Made by a program: the position numbers and the translations under genes
Source: Pedobacter ghigonis
GTDB lineage: Bacteria > Bacteroidota > Bacteroidia > Sphingobacteriales > Sphingobacteriaceae
Reading direction: 5' to 3'
Assembly (NCBI RefSeq): GCF_903166585.1
Contig: NZ_CAESCM010000005.1
Span: forward strand, 124,001 to 188,000
DNA length: 64,000 nt
Shown here: piece after piece, positions 49,154 through 57,679 of the stretch
Position numbering within the stretch: position 1 is the first letter of the stretch
How the letters are laid out: every line of letters starts with the position of its first letter
Notes under the pieces: generated by a model
Databases searched by the model: none
What the model saw: only the letters and a program-made list of their open reading frames with translations
What the model was told of the DNA's origin: nothing

Positions 49154-49930
49154 TTGATGACAGCTAATCGTGATAAAGATAAGATGACGCATACCAGCAT
49201 TGATGTTTTAATTATTTGCAGGGAGGTTGCCGGGCAAAAAGAACTTACTAATTGCCTTAGCGAATTTGATGTGAGTTTTAAAGTAGTCACGAGCGAAAAT
49301 ACTGCTTTGCTTAATTTAAACGATTGTATTTTTAAACTGGTAATGGCAGACGTGGAAATACTTGAAAGTGGTGAATTTAACCTGCTACATAAAATACGCC
49401 AAAATTTACTGCTGAACATACCTGTTGTAGCCATTCTTCCGCACCATGCAGAAGCCCTACAAGCAAAATGTTTTAATGCGGGCATCAGCGGTTGCTTTAC
49501 CAGGCCCATTTCAAAAATAGAAGTAATGGGAATATTAACCCAGTTTTTATCGAAAGAAACAGACCTGATTAATGGGGACAGGCGCAAGACTGAGTTTGAA
49601 ATGATTGATTTAACTTACCTGAAAGAGGTGAGCATGGGAGATGCAGGTTTTGAACAGGAGATGGCCACTAAGTTTATTGCCATAATTGCGGATGATTTGA
49701 AAGCATTAAAGGAGGCTCTGGCTGCAAGTAATTACAAACAGCTTAGGCGGGTAGCCCATCAAATGCTCACTACCATTTCAGTAATGGGGCTGGGTTCTAA
49801 AATAAGTAGCAACCTTCGTTCTATCGAATTTGATGATTTAAGTGAAGAGCAGTTAAGCCAGCAAGTACAATTTGTTAGTGCAATCTGCACAAAGGCCAAA
49901 GAAGAAGTGCTGACATTTTTAAAGACTTAA
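49154..49930 (+). CDS. degenerate receiver plus Hpt domain protein
   Basis: 258 residues; the start at 49154 or at a Met 10 codons on is undecided. Residues about 15-130 look like a receiver domain: VLIICREVAGQKELTNCLSE, Asp in LVMADVEILESGEF, ISGCFTRPISKIE where the conserved Lys is replaced by Arg. The second half is an Hpt-like four-helix bundle with His in KQLRRVAHQMLTTISVMG. It may pass phosphate between a kinase and the LytTR regulator encoded 7 bp upstream. No N-terminal sensor. The altered Lys suggests a weak or constitutive receiver. Confidence 0.72.
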   Translation: MMTANRDKDKMTHTSIDVLIICREVAGQKELTNCLSEFDVSFKVVTSENTALLNLNDCIFKLVMADVEILESGEFNLLHKIRQNLLLNIPVVAILPHHAEALQAKCFNAGISGCFTRPISKIEVMGILTQFLSKETDLINGDRRKTEFEMIDLTYLKEVSMGDAGFEQEMATKFIAIIADDLKALKEALAASNYKQLRRVAHQMLTTISVMGLGSKISSNLRSIEFDDLSEEQLSQQVQFVSAICTKAKEEVLTFLKT

Positions 49931-49965
49931 AATACCGCTAATCTTTTCTCTGGCCCTTCTCTTAA

Positions 49966-50799
49966 TTAAGCATATTGATGATCAGGATTTAATCTGAACC
50001 TTTTGTCGCCAATAAAGTCTTTTATTTCCCTGATTGTTTCTTCTGGCTCGCTGATGTGCGGGAAATGGCCTGTAGCTTTCATTACCACCAAAAAGTTATC
50101 AGGCGTATTTTTATGGATATATTCACCGGCAGTTAGCGGGGCCATTATATCGTGCGAACTTTGTAATGTAAGGCTCGGGATTTTTAGTTTTCTCAAATTA
50201 TCCCGGCAATCGGTTTTAAAGGTAGCCATGGCAAAGGCTAAAGCTACGCTGGGTTCGGTAGATTCAAAACACTCCTGTAAAAACTCGGCAAGCTCAGGCT
50301 GCGATGGCTTATCCATTACCACTGGTGCGAGTGCTTTGCTCCACCCCACATAATCTGCGGCAATGTGTTCGAAAATCGTTTCAATATCTTCGGTGTTAAA
50401 CCCACCGATGTAATCCCTGTCATTCAGGTACCTGGGTGATGGGCCAATAAATACCAGTTTTTTAAAGGCTTCGGGCATTTGTAAGGCAGCAATCATACCA
50501 ATCATGCTGCTAACTGAATGGCCAATAAAGATAATATCTCTCAATTCGAGTGCTTCAATGATATCAATCACATCACAGGCATAGCCTTCTAAAGTGGCAT
50601 ATTTTCGCTTGTCGTATTGGCTCATATCTGAATCGCCTGAGCCTACATAATCGAATAATACAACTTTATAGTCGTTAAGGAATGCATCGGTTACGAATTT
50701 CCAGGAACTTTGGTCGCAACCAAATCCGTGGGCAAATATGATCACCTGGCTACCTTCGCCAAGGATTTTTACGTTATTTCTGATGAGCGTGGGATGCAA
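49966..50799 (-). CDS. RsbQ-like alpha/beta hydrolase
   Basis: 277 residues. FAHGFGCDQSSWKFVTDAF, LFDYVGSGDSDMSQYDKRKY and GHSVSSMIGMIAALQMPEAF (nucleophile Ser) with VVMKATGHFPHISEPEE (His) match the RsbQ/D14 type. Such enzymes hydrolyse a small, often hydrophobic signal molecule and work with a PAS-kinase or stress regulator. It is convergent with the REC-Hpt gene (35 bp between stops), so it may act in the same signalling group. Catalytic Asp (about 220) is present in SSHDIMAP. No partner RsbP is visible. Confidence 0.8.
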   Translation of the reverse strand: MHPTLIRNNVKILGEGSQVIIFAHGFGCDQSSWKFVTDAFLNDYKVVLFDYVGSGDSDMSQYDKRKYATLEGYACDVIDIIEALELRDIIFIGHSVSSMIGMIAALQMPEAFKKLVFIGPSPRYLNDRDYIGGFNTEDIETIFEHIAADYVGWSKALAPVVMDKPSQPELAEFLQECFESTEPSVALAFAMATFKTDCRDNLRKLKIPSLTLQSSHDIMAPLTAGEYIHKNTPDNFLVVMKATGHFPHISEPEETIREIKDFIGDKRFRLNPDHQYA

Positions 50800-50952
50800 A
50801 ATAGTTTGGTTTTTAATGTTTCATTAAGATAAACAATGTTATCTGATTTTTCCAAAAAAAAGAAATAATGAACAATATGTAACGATAATGCATGAACATG
50901 CTATAATTTATTTGTAATCATTATCTTGCCTTACTAAAACGATTAACCAAAT

Positions 50953-53031
50953 ATGAAGAATAATATTGTTATCTTGCTTACGCTCTGCTTTTCAGCTTTT
51001 TATGCGAAAGGACAGGTTAGTTTTAAATCATTCAAAAATAACGGAGCTACGGCTGTTTCCAATAAAAAGGAGCTGGTTTTAACCTGGCCGGTTGGAAAAG
51101 GAGATATAGGAAAAATAGTTTTAAACCTCGAGAATACCCAACCGTTGTTTAGCAGTTTGCAGTTGGGGAAAAGGGGAGCTTTAAAAGAAATTGCAGCGAA
51201 CCTCGATCCGGCATTTGTATTGAGGGTAGGCAAACGTACTTTAAGCCCTTCGAGCGGGGGCTGGGATGTGTTTTTTGACCGCGTACCTACACGACCATAT
51301 ACTACCAACGCTGTAAAATTTGAAAAGGGAGCAGCCAGCGTCAGCACTCAGGGTAGCCAAACCATAATTAAAATAGCGGGCCTAAGTGCCGAAACTTTTA
51401 GGGGTGCTTTAGAAATTACGTTATATAATGGGAGTCCGTTGTTTAATGTTGCTGCGGTAGTTTCTACTGCAAAAGATTCTACAGCAATTCTGTACGATGC
51501 GGGTCTGGTTAATAAAAAAGACATATGGGCTAATATTGCGTGGTCGGATGTGAAAGGACAGCTTCAGGCTGAGAAAGCCGTTGAAGCAGATGCAGCTAAA
51601 AATTTAGAAGTAAAATACCGTACGGTAATCGGAGAAAATAAGGCTGGCAGTTTGGCTTTGTTTCCGGCCCCACACCAATATTTTTATCCCCTGGATGAAG
51701 CCTTCAATCTTAAATTTACCTGGAAGGGCAGTAATTATTTAAATCTGATTCCATGTTTTGGTATTGGTATTCGTCAGGATCCTTTGGGGGATAAGCGTTA
51801 TGTGCCCTGGTTTAATGCGCCACCAAATACACAACAGCGCCTTAATTTTTTCTGTTTATTGAGCACTGGCAAAGCAGGTGCGGTTTTGGATGAAGTTAAA
51901 AAGTTTACACATAACGATTCCTATGTTCCGTTGGCAGGTTACAAAACCATGGCCAGTCATTTTCACAATGAATTTATTTCGGATGTGGTACTTAGCGGGA
52001 AACCTGTACCAGAAAAACCTGAATTTGTTGAGGTGCTTAAAAAATCGGGATTAAATATTGTTAAGCTGGCCGAGTTTCACGGACCAGGCCACCCAAAAGG
52101 ACCAGATTCTATCCGTTTAAAAGAACTGGATGCGTTGTTTAAACAAACCAAACGATTATCTGATCCCAATTTTTTACTGTTACCTGGCGAAGAAGCCAAT
52201 AATTTTTATGGCGGGCATTGGCTGGCCTTTTTCCCTAAGCCGGTTTATTGGATCATGTCGAGGAAAAGCGATAAACCTTTCGAGAGCAACGATCCAACCT
52301 ATGGAAAAGTTTACCGGATTAATGATAAAGCCGAAATGCTGAAACTGCTGGAACAGGAAAAGGGTTTAGCCTGGACGGCGCATGCCAGAACGAAAGCATC
52401 AACAGGTTATCCGGATAAATATAAGGAGGAAGATTTTTTTAAGTCAGAAACCTTTTTGGGCGCTGCATGGAAAGCTATTCCTGCTGATCTTTCATTGCCA
52501 ACATTAAGTAAAAGGGTATTGAACCTGATGGATGATATGGCTAACTGGGGACTGAAGAAACATGTAATTTCTGAAGCTGATATATTTACCATTACTGAGC
52601 AAAACGAAATGTATGCGCATTTAAACGTGAATTATTTACAGCTGGATAAGGTGCCGAATTACGCCGATGGATGGCAGCCGGTATTGGATGTGATGCGACA
52701 GGGGAAGTTTTTTGTTTCTTCGGGAGAAGTATTAATCCCGGCATTCAACATTAATGGGAAGGGTGCGGGAGAAATCTTGAAAACTGATGCTACCGGTAAA
52801 GCCAGCGTTAATATGCAGTTGAAATGGACTTTTCCTTTAAGCTTTGTAGAGATTGTATCGGGCGATGGGCAAAAGGTTTACCGTAACCGGATTAATTTAA
52901 ATACTACGCAGGCATTTGGTCAAAAAGATTTCAAATGGCCGGTTAACTTAAAAGGCCGTAAATGGGTAAGGGTAGAAGCCTGGGATATTGCAACAAACGG
53001 AGCTTTTACACAGATGGTGTGGTTGGAGTAA
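50953..53031 (+). CDS. secreted PHP/CehA-like metal-dependent protein
   Basis: 692 residues with signal peptide (MKNNIVILLTLCFSAFYAKG). The first half is beta-rich with no recognised domain. From about residue 330, ASHFHNEFISDVVLSGKP (HxH-like), LLPGEEANNFYGGHW and AWTAHARTKASTGYPDKY resemble the metal site pattern of CehA/McbA-type PHP proteins. The end (KWVRVEAWDIATNGAFTQMV) is a beta domain as in that group. It probably hydrolyses a phosphate, carbamate or similar substrate outside the cytoplasm. A weak promoter box TATCTTG lies about 25 bp upstream. The domain call is moderate. Confidence 0.55.
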   Translation: MKNNIVILLTLCFSAFYAKGQVSFKSFKNNGATAVSNKKELVLTWPVGKGDIGKIVLNLENTQPLFSSLQLGKRGALKEIAANLDPAFVLRVGKRTLSPSSGGWDVFFDRVPTRPYTTNAVKFEKGAASVSTQGSQTIIKIAGLSAETFRGALEITLYNGSPLFNVAAVVSTAKDSTAILYDAGLVNKKDIWANIAWSDVKGQLQAEKAVEADAAKNLEVKYRTVIGENKAGSLALFPAPHQYFYPLDEAFNLKFTWKGSNYLNLIPCFGIGIRQDPLGDKRYVPWFNAPPNTQQRLNFFCLLSTGKAGAVLDEVKKFTHNDSYVPLAGYKTMASHFHNEFISDVVLSGKPVPEKPEFVEVLKKSGLNIVKLAEFHGPGHPKGPDSIRLKELDALFKQTKRLSDPNFLLLPGEEANNFYGGHWLAFFPKPVYWIMSRKSDKPFESNDPTYGKVYRINDKAEMLKLLEQEKGLAWTAHARTKASTGYPDKYKEEDFFKSETFLGAAWKAIPADLSLPTLSKRVLNLMDDMANWGLKKHVISEADIFTITEQNEMYAHLNVNYLQLDKVPNYADGWQPVLDVMRQGKFFVSSGEVLIPAFNINGKGAGEILKTDATGKASVNMQLKWTFPLSFVEIVSGDGQKVYRNRINLNTTQAFGQKDFKWPVNLKGRKWVRVEAWDIATNGAFTQMVWLE

Positions 53032-53043
53032 CAATTATTATCG

Positions 53044-53066
53044 TCCCGATTTGTAATCGGGATGTA
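53044..53066. repeat. small inverted repeat tcccgat...atcggga
   Basis: TCCCGATttgtaATCGGGA matches the hairpin at 56390-56409 almost exactly and belongs to the repeat family of intergenic hairpins here. Confidence 0.4.
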
Positions 53067-53264
53067 TGAGCATGGCAATTTTATCGCCGGTTGATGATCT
53101 AATTTGCATTAGAAATGCATTTCTCGTTAATCCTGGTTACAAACGAGGACTAGATTGTGGTAATTGATTAAATATTTTAGAAAGGATACACAGATGGGAA
53201 AAATACTCGATCTATCTGTGTTTATCTGTGCGCATCCGTGGCAAAAAAGAGAAAAGACTGTGTA

Positions 53265-53771
53265 CTACGGCGCATCAATCTTAAACCTTCTAATAGCGAG
53301 GTAGAAAAAAGTAAGGGAATATAAACCGGCCAATAAACCTGCACAAACCGCAGATGGGGTTATGCCGAAATCGTGGTTTGGAGGAAATGAAAAATGCAGG
53401 GTAAGCATAAGCGCAAAAACAACGGCAATACTACAGAGGCCATTAAGGCCTGCCTTCTTCAGGATGAACGGATAGCCCGTTATTTTTTCGTCCGCTTTAT
53501 AATGAATGGCTTCCGAATGCTGTAATTCCTTTATCTTCTTCAAAATATCGAGGGTAATCATAAAAGGAAGCAGCAATGACATGGGCAGTAAGAACCGGGC
53601 TAAATTTTGCTCGCCACTAAATAAATGTACCGAATTTTGTGTTTTAAAGGCAAAATAAGGCACAACAGTATTGAGCACCATATTGGGAATAAGGTGTATT
53701 AACAGGTTTTTGCGCACAAATTTGTGCCAGTTTGATACCTTGGCTTGCGCCTCTAATTCTACATCAGACAT
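53265..53771 (-). CDS. membrane protein, cluster end
   Basis: 168 residues with about four membrane helices (LIPNMVLNTVVPYFAFKT; FLLPMSLLLPFMITLDIL; LCSIAVVFALMLTLHFSF; AVCAGLLAGLYSLTFFYLAI). It overlaps the end of the condensation-like gene by eight bases, so it is the last gene of that transcript. It could hold or export the product of the cluster, but no transporter motif is visible. Family unknown. Confidence 0.6.
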   Translation of the reverse strand: MSDVELEAQAKVSNWHKFVRKNLLIHLIPNMVLNTVVPYFAFKTQNSVHLFSGEQNLARFLLPMSLLLPFMITLDILKKIKELQHSEAIHYKADEKITGYPFILKKAGLNGLCSIAVVFALMLTLHFSFPPNHDFGITPSAVCAGLLAGLYSLTFFYLAIRRFKIDAP

Positions 53772-55032
53772 TAGCCAATTCCTTTATATTTTCGCTAATC
53801 AGTTTCATCGCCTGATCTTTTACCTGCCAGGCATCAAACTCCCTTAAAAAAGACTCGTTAGACATAAACGAGAAATCCATTTCACCATTAAATGTGCTCA
53901 GCACTAAAGTATTTGCATTGCGCCAGGGAAAAGCAACCGTAGGGCTGTAAATGGTAGCAATGCTAAAGTTTTTATAGTTTTTAGCAATGTTTAGAAGCCC
54001 CATATTGCTTAGGGTAATATCGTGCGTGCCTTTGGTTGTTTTCAAAAAGCCAATCATTTTATTTACCGATGAATGAAAATATTCGCTCATGTTTAAAAGA
54101 TCGTGAACTTTCATTTCTGTAATCTTAGCTTCCAGATCGTTTTTTAATTTACGCGCTTTGGTCCAAAAGGTATTTTCCTGCTGATCGAGCTTTAATTCTA
54201 CAATCGGGGCAAAGGCAAACATGTTATCTTCCTTTATGGGTGCTACAAAGCGCCTGATATCAACCGGACAAATTACCTTGCCATGCGCTTTATCTTGCTG
54301 TAACTGTTTAAAGGCTTCCATAAAAGCTACACAGATTGCAGCATGCACCGAGGTTTTTTCAGTTTTACATTTCAGCAACAGGTTTTGGGTGTCTGAAGCA
54401 TTTATTTTCCAGCTAATGGCATAGTTAAGCCGGTCGCTATTGTTGTAAGAAGTAGATTTAAAGAAGAAAAACAAGCGGCCCAGGGCTGCAAAAATTTTTC
54501 CTTTAAAGTGGCTTGTCTTGCTGGTATTAAAATCATCGGGAAGCAGTTCTTTAACTGAGGTAAAAGATTGGTAGGGAACCAGTTCTTGTTCAGGGTTATC
54601 AATCAACGCCATTAACTCGCGCATTAGATTTAAAATAGTGGTTCCATCGCAAATACAATGTGGGAGTACCAATAAGAGATCTGATTCGGTTTCGCCCTGT
54701 AGCCAAACCACTCTTGCTAAAGGCTCATTTGTGGAATTAAAGAGTTTATACCATTCTACTTTCGATTGCTGCAGCCAGTCCTGATCTGATGAACGCACCG
54801 AAACCCTCACCGGGATTTTACCCATGTTTTCGTTTAATACAAAATAGGGCTCCTTTCCGCTGTTATCAATATTCATGCGCAGCAGTGGATGCTTTTGCTG
54901 GATTTTATAAAGTGCCTGATGCAGGTCTTCTTCACCGATTTTGCCGTTAATTTTAGCTCCAAAAACACAGTTTAAAGGTGTCTTTGAATCAACATGCATA
55001 ATTCTTTCGCCTAAAATTAATCTTCTTTTCAT
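53764..55032 (-). CDS. condensation/acyltransferase-like protein, second copy
   Basis: 422 residues, same fold as the next gene upstream (about 25-30 percent similar by eye). ESDLLLVLPHCICDGTTILN contains HxxxDG where the first His of HHxxxDG is Pro. RRFVAPIKEDNMFAFAPIVE and TLSNMGLLNIAKNYKNFSIA are the second-half blocks (DFGWG-like region replaced). Such proteins (PapA, condensation domains, alcohol acetyltransferases) transfer an acyl group from a carrier or CoA to a hydroxyl. Here the cluster suggests acylation of a sugar or polyketide. Start overlaps the previous stop by four bases. Confidence 0.75.
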   Translation of the reverse strand: MKRRLILGERIMHVDSKTPLNCVFGAKINGKIGEEDLHQALYKIQQKHPLLRMNIDNSGKEPYFVLNENMGKIPVRVSVRSSDQDWLQQSKVEWYKLFNSTNEPLARVVWLQGETESDLLLVLPHCICDGTTILNLMRELMALIDNPEQELVPYQSFTSVKELLPDDFNTSKTSHFKGKIFAALGRLFFFFKSTSYNNSDRLNYAISWKINASDTQNLLLKCKTEKTSVHAAICVAFMEAFKQLQQDKAHGKVICPVDIRRFVAPIKEDNMFAFAPIVELKLDQQENTFWTKARKLKNDLEAKITEMKVHDLLNMSEYFHSSVNKMIGFLKTTKGTHDITLSNMGLLNIAKNYKNFSIATIYSPTVAFPWRNANTLVLSTFNGEMDFSFMSNESFLREFDAWQVKDQAMKLISENIKELANV

Positions 55033-56318
55033 GCGATTGCGCTTAAAACTTCAATGGGTTGTACGATCTGGCTTTTAAGGATGGATATTACCTGCTGTTT
55101 GATGGCTTCAGCTTCTACAAAAGGTAAATAACCTTCGCTGGCCACAAAAGTAAAGTCCATCTGGTTGCGGTAGGTAGAAGCAATCATGGTTGTGGTGTTG
55201 CCCAAAGGCCCCATTACCGAAGGACTGTATATACTTTCTATTTCAAAATGCTGGTATTGGTGAGGGATGTCGATTTTACCCAGGTTAGAAAACATACAAT
55301 CGTTGCTCGATTTACCGTATTTTAAGAAATTGGTGAAGTTTTTAAGCGCCGGGTGACAAGCTTCCATCATCATCATTAGGCTGTATGGATTGAGTTTGGC
55401 CGATTTATCGTTCACCTCTTTTTGCAATGCCCTTACATTTTCGAGAAAGTCTTTTTCGGGCAACAGTGAAAGCACAATCATTAAACCAAAGGCAAAAATG
55501 TGGTCTTTTTTTATGATCGGATTAAAGTTTCTGATATCAACCGGAAGCGATATTTTGTTAAATGCTTTCTCTTTTCTTACTGCTTTAAAAGCGGTTAATA
55601 CGGCAGCACTAAGCAATGTGTTTACGGTAAACTGATTGGCTTTGCAGAATTTAATAATGTCTGTGGTAAATTCCTGATCGAATTTCCAGCGGATCATAAA
55701 ATCTTTTTTGCGTTCAACAGCTACTTTTTTGATCGGGATCATCCACAGGGCAAGTGTGGCAATTTTACCGATGAGACCGTTTTTGATGCGGCTGTGGTAA
55801 CTGTTCAATACCTTTGCCGGTATTACATCTTTTACGCCCATAATGGGGATTTCCTTGCCAATATCAGTATCCGGATCATCTAAAAGCTGAAGCAGCTCTG
55901 TTAAAATAGAAAGTGCTGCGGTGCCATCGCAAAGGCAGTGGTGGTACACCATCAGAATTTCGGATACCTGATTTCCTTTAATCCAGGTAATGCGGCAAAG
56001 TGGTGCGGTTGAGGCATCGAATAAAGTTTTCCACTCTGCTGTAGATTCCTGCTCCCAGTGTTCATCACTTAAGCGCTCTACAATGCGTATAGGGATTTTA
56101 AAAACCTCGGTAAGGTTGGTTACAAACCAGGGCCTTTTATCTTCATCAAAGCGTATGGCTGCAGTTAACCAGGGGTGTTTTTTCTGGATTTTGAACAGGG
56201 CAAACCTTAAATTATCTTCCTTTATTTCTCCCCGGATTTTGAATGGTATTACAATGTTAAACGGGCCTTTGCCGTCTCCGTATAACATCCTTTCGCCAAA
56301 TAGCAGTTTTCTTTTCAT
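55029..56318 (-). CDS. condensation/acyltransferase-like protein, first copy
   Basis: 429 residues with a full HHxxxDG: SEILMVYHHCLCDGTAALSI. KRKLLFGERMLYGDGKGPFN at the N-terminus is shared with the second copy (KRRLILGERIMHVDSKTPLN), which shows tandem duplication. DIRNFNPIIKKDHIFAFGLM and SNDCMFSNLGKIDIPHQYQH form the acceptor-side channel blocks. Likely an acyltransferase acting on the glycosylated product. It is separated from the glycosyltransferase genes by a 136-bp gap with two hairpins, so it may have its own promoter. Confidence 0.78.
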   Translation of the reverse strand: MKRKLLFGERMLYGDGKGPFNIVIPFKIRGEIKEDNLRFALFKIQKKHPWLTAAIRFDEDKRPWFVTNLTEVFKIPIRIVERLSDEHWEQESTAEWKTLFDASTAPLCRITWIKGNQVSEILMVYHHCLCDGTAALSILTELLQLLDDPDTDIGKEIPIMGVKDVIPAKVLNSYHSRIKNGLIGKIATLALWMIPIKKVAVERKKDFMIRWKFDQEFTTDIIKFCKANQFTVNTLLSAAVLTAFKAVRKEKAFNKISLPVDIRNFNPIIKKDHIFAFGLMIVLSLLPEKDFLENVRALQKEVNDKSAKLNPYSLMMMMEACHPALKNFTNFLKYGKSSNDCMFSNLGKIDIPHQYQHFEIESIYSPSVMGPLGNTTTMIASTYRNQMDFTFVASEGYLPFVEAEAIKQQVISILKSQIVQPIEVLSAIA

Positions 56319-56339
56319 TTAGTTAGTGTTGTATTAGAT

Positions 56340-56369
56340 TCGTCATGCTGAATTTATTTCAGCATCTCT
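56340..56369. repeat. dispersed intergenic repeat, second copy
   Basis: Same ends as 28999-29047 (gtcatgctga, tttcagcatct). It lies in the gap between acyltransferase and glycosyltransferase genes of the cluster. Confidence 0.45.
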
Positions 56370-56389
56370 TATTATTCTTTGAGCCCTGA

Positions 56390-56487
56390 TCCCGATGTTA
56401 AAATCGGGACAGGGTGACGGCCACGGGGATGGTTGTCACCAGAGTTGTCAACTTCTAGGCAAGCGGGCCATCAAAGTTGACAACTCT
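56390..56487. terminator. two stacked hairpins at the glycosyltransferase end
   Basis: TCCCGAT-gttaaa-ATCGGGA (56390-56409), then AGAGTTGTCAACTT/AAGTTGACAACTCT (56441-56454 with 56474-56487), a perfect 14-bp stem that straddles the stop codon of the glycosyltransferase gene (56455-56457). They probably dampen transcription into the acyltransferase genes. Confidence 0.5.
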
Positions 56488-57669
56488 ATTAACTTCAGCA
56501 AAATCCTCCAGCAATTGCACCGCTTTATCATTGCCACCGGCAGCTATAAAGGTTTCTCTTATTTTTTGTGCTGCCTGGCGGTATTTTGGGTTTTCCAATA
56601 ACTCAAAAACAGTGTTTCTCAAATCGCTGATACGTAGACGTTTGTAGCGGATGCTTACTCCACAACCTGCGCCTTCAATTAATTTAGCCGTATGGAAATG
56701 ATCGTAGGCAATGGGGGTAATCAACATCGGCAAACCGTTGGTGAACGTATCGTTTACGGTATTAAAACCACCATGGCAGATTACGGCATCCATGTGGGGC
56801 ATCAGTTCTGACTGCGGTACAAAACCATTTACAATAAAGTTATCGGGCCATTTTTCGAAAATATCCGGATTGGTTGCGGCTACAATGGTTACAGGTTCGT
56901 TTTCGAAAGCGGTAATCAGTTTCTGGAAAAATTCCTTACGGATATCAACCAGTAGCGTACCTAAAGAAACAAATACTTTTGGCGTAGTGGCCTGGCTTAA
57001 ACGTTCCCAGTCGAATGGTGCTAAATTTGGCCTGCCTTTTACGGGCCCAACAAAATGCATGTGCGAAGGTTTTTTTTCAAAACCTGCAAAAGCCTGCGAG
57101 GTGAAAACCATGTTCAGCTCGTGCGAGTGGATGTGGATATCATCGCTGTAAATACCCACTTCTCTTTGCAAACCTTTAATCAGGTTTTGCTGCCATTCGA
57201 ATATTTTAGGTGCACTATTAGCAGTATCGCCCATCACATCTGGAGGAACAGGGGTAGTGGTAACCGATGGAATACCTTTTAAATGTGCACTTAATGCACC
57301 GGCAAAGGTAATGCAGTCGTTAATGATCACATCGGGTTTCCATGCATCTACAAAGTTGTTCAGTCCTTTCATCATCATTTTAGCAAAAGGCACATAAGTT
57401 TCTTCGAGGGCCAGTTTCATCACCTCCGGACCAGAACAGGCAGGTCCATCATCCTGACGTTTTAAAATGCGTTGTATTTCATCAGCATATTCTACCAGAT
57501 CTTCTTCCGGGTAAATAAATTCGCCCCCTTCGGGCAAGTGTACCTGTGCAAGCGGAGTAATGCCAAGCCATTTTACTTCATGGCCACGGGCCAGTAAACT
57601 TGCGCCAATACTTAAAGTCGGGCTGATATGGCCAAAGAAAGGCGGGACAACGAAAAGGAATTTTGACAT
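56455..57669 (-). CDS. UGT-type glycosyltransferase, second copy
   Basis: 404 residues, GT1/GT-B fold. PFFGHISPTLSIGASLLARG at the start, FVSLGTLLVDIRKEFFQKLI and the donor-site block MDAVICHGGFNTVNDTF with NGLPMLITPIAYDHFHTAKL are the UGT signature. It attaches a sugar from a nucleotide donor to a lipophilic acceptor such as a polyketide, carotenoid or sterol. It follows its paralogue by 10 bp. No membrane segment. Donor sugar unknown. Confidence 0.83.
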   Translation of the reverse strand: MSKFLFVVPPFFGHISPTLSIGASLLARGHEVKWLGITPLAQVHLPEGGEFIYPEEDLVEYADEIQRILKRQDDGPACSGPEVMKLALEETYVPFAKMMMKGLNNFVDAWKPDVIINDCITFAGALSAHLKGIPSVTTTPVPPDVMGDTANSAPKIFEWQQNLIKGLQREVGIYSDDIHIHSHELNMVFTSQAFAGFEKKPSHMHFVGPVKGRPNLAPFDWERLSQATTPKVFVSLGTLLVDIRKEFFQKLITAFENEPVTIVAATNPDIFEKWPDNFIVNGFVPQSELMPHMDAVICHGGFNTVNDTFTNGLPMLITPIAYDHFHTAKLIEGAGCGVSIRYKRLRISDLRNTVFELLENPKYRQAAQKIRETFIAAGGNDKAVQLLEDFAEVNRVVNFDGPLA

Positions 57670-57679
57670 ATTGTATAAT

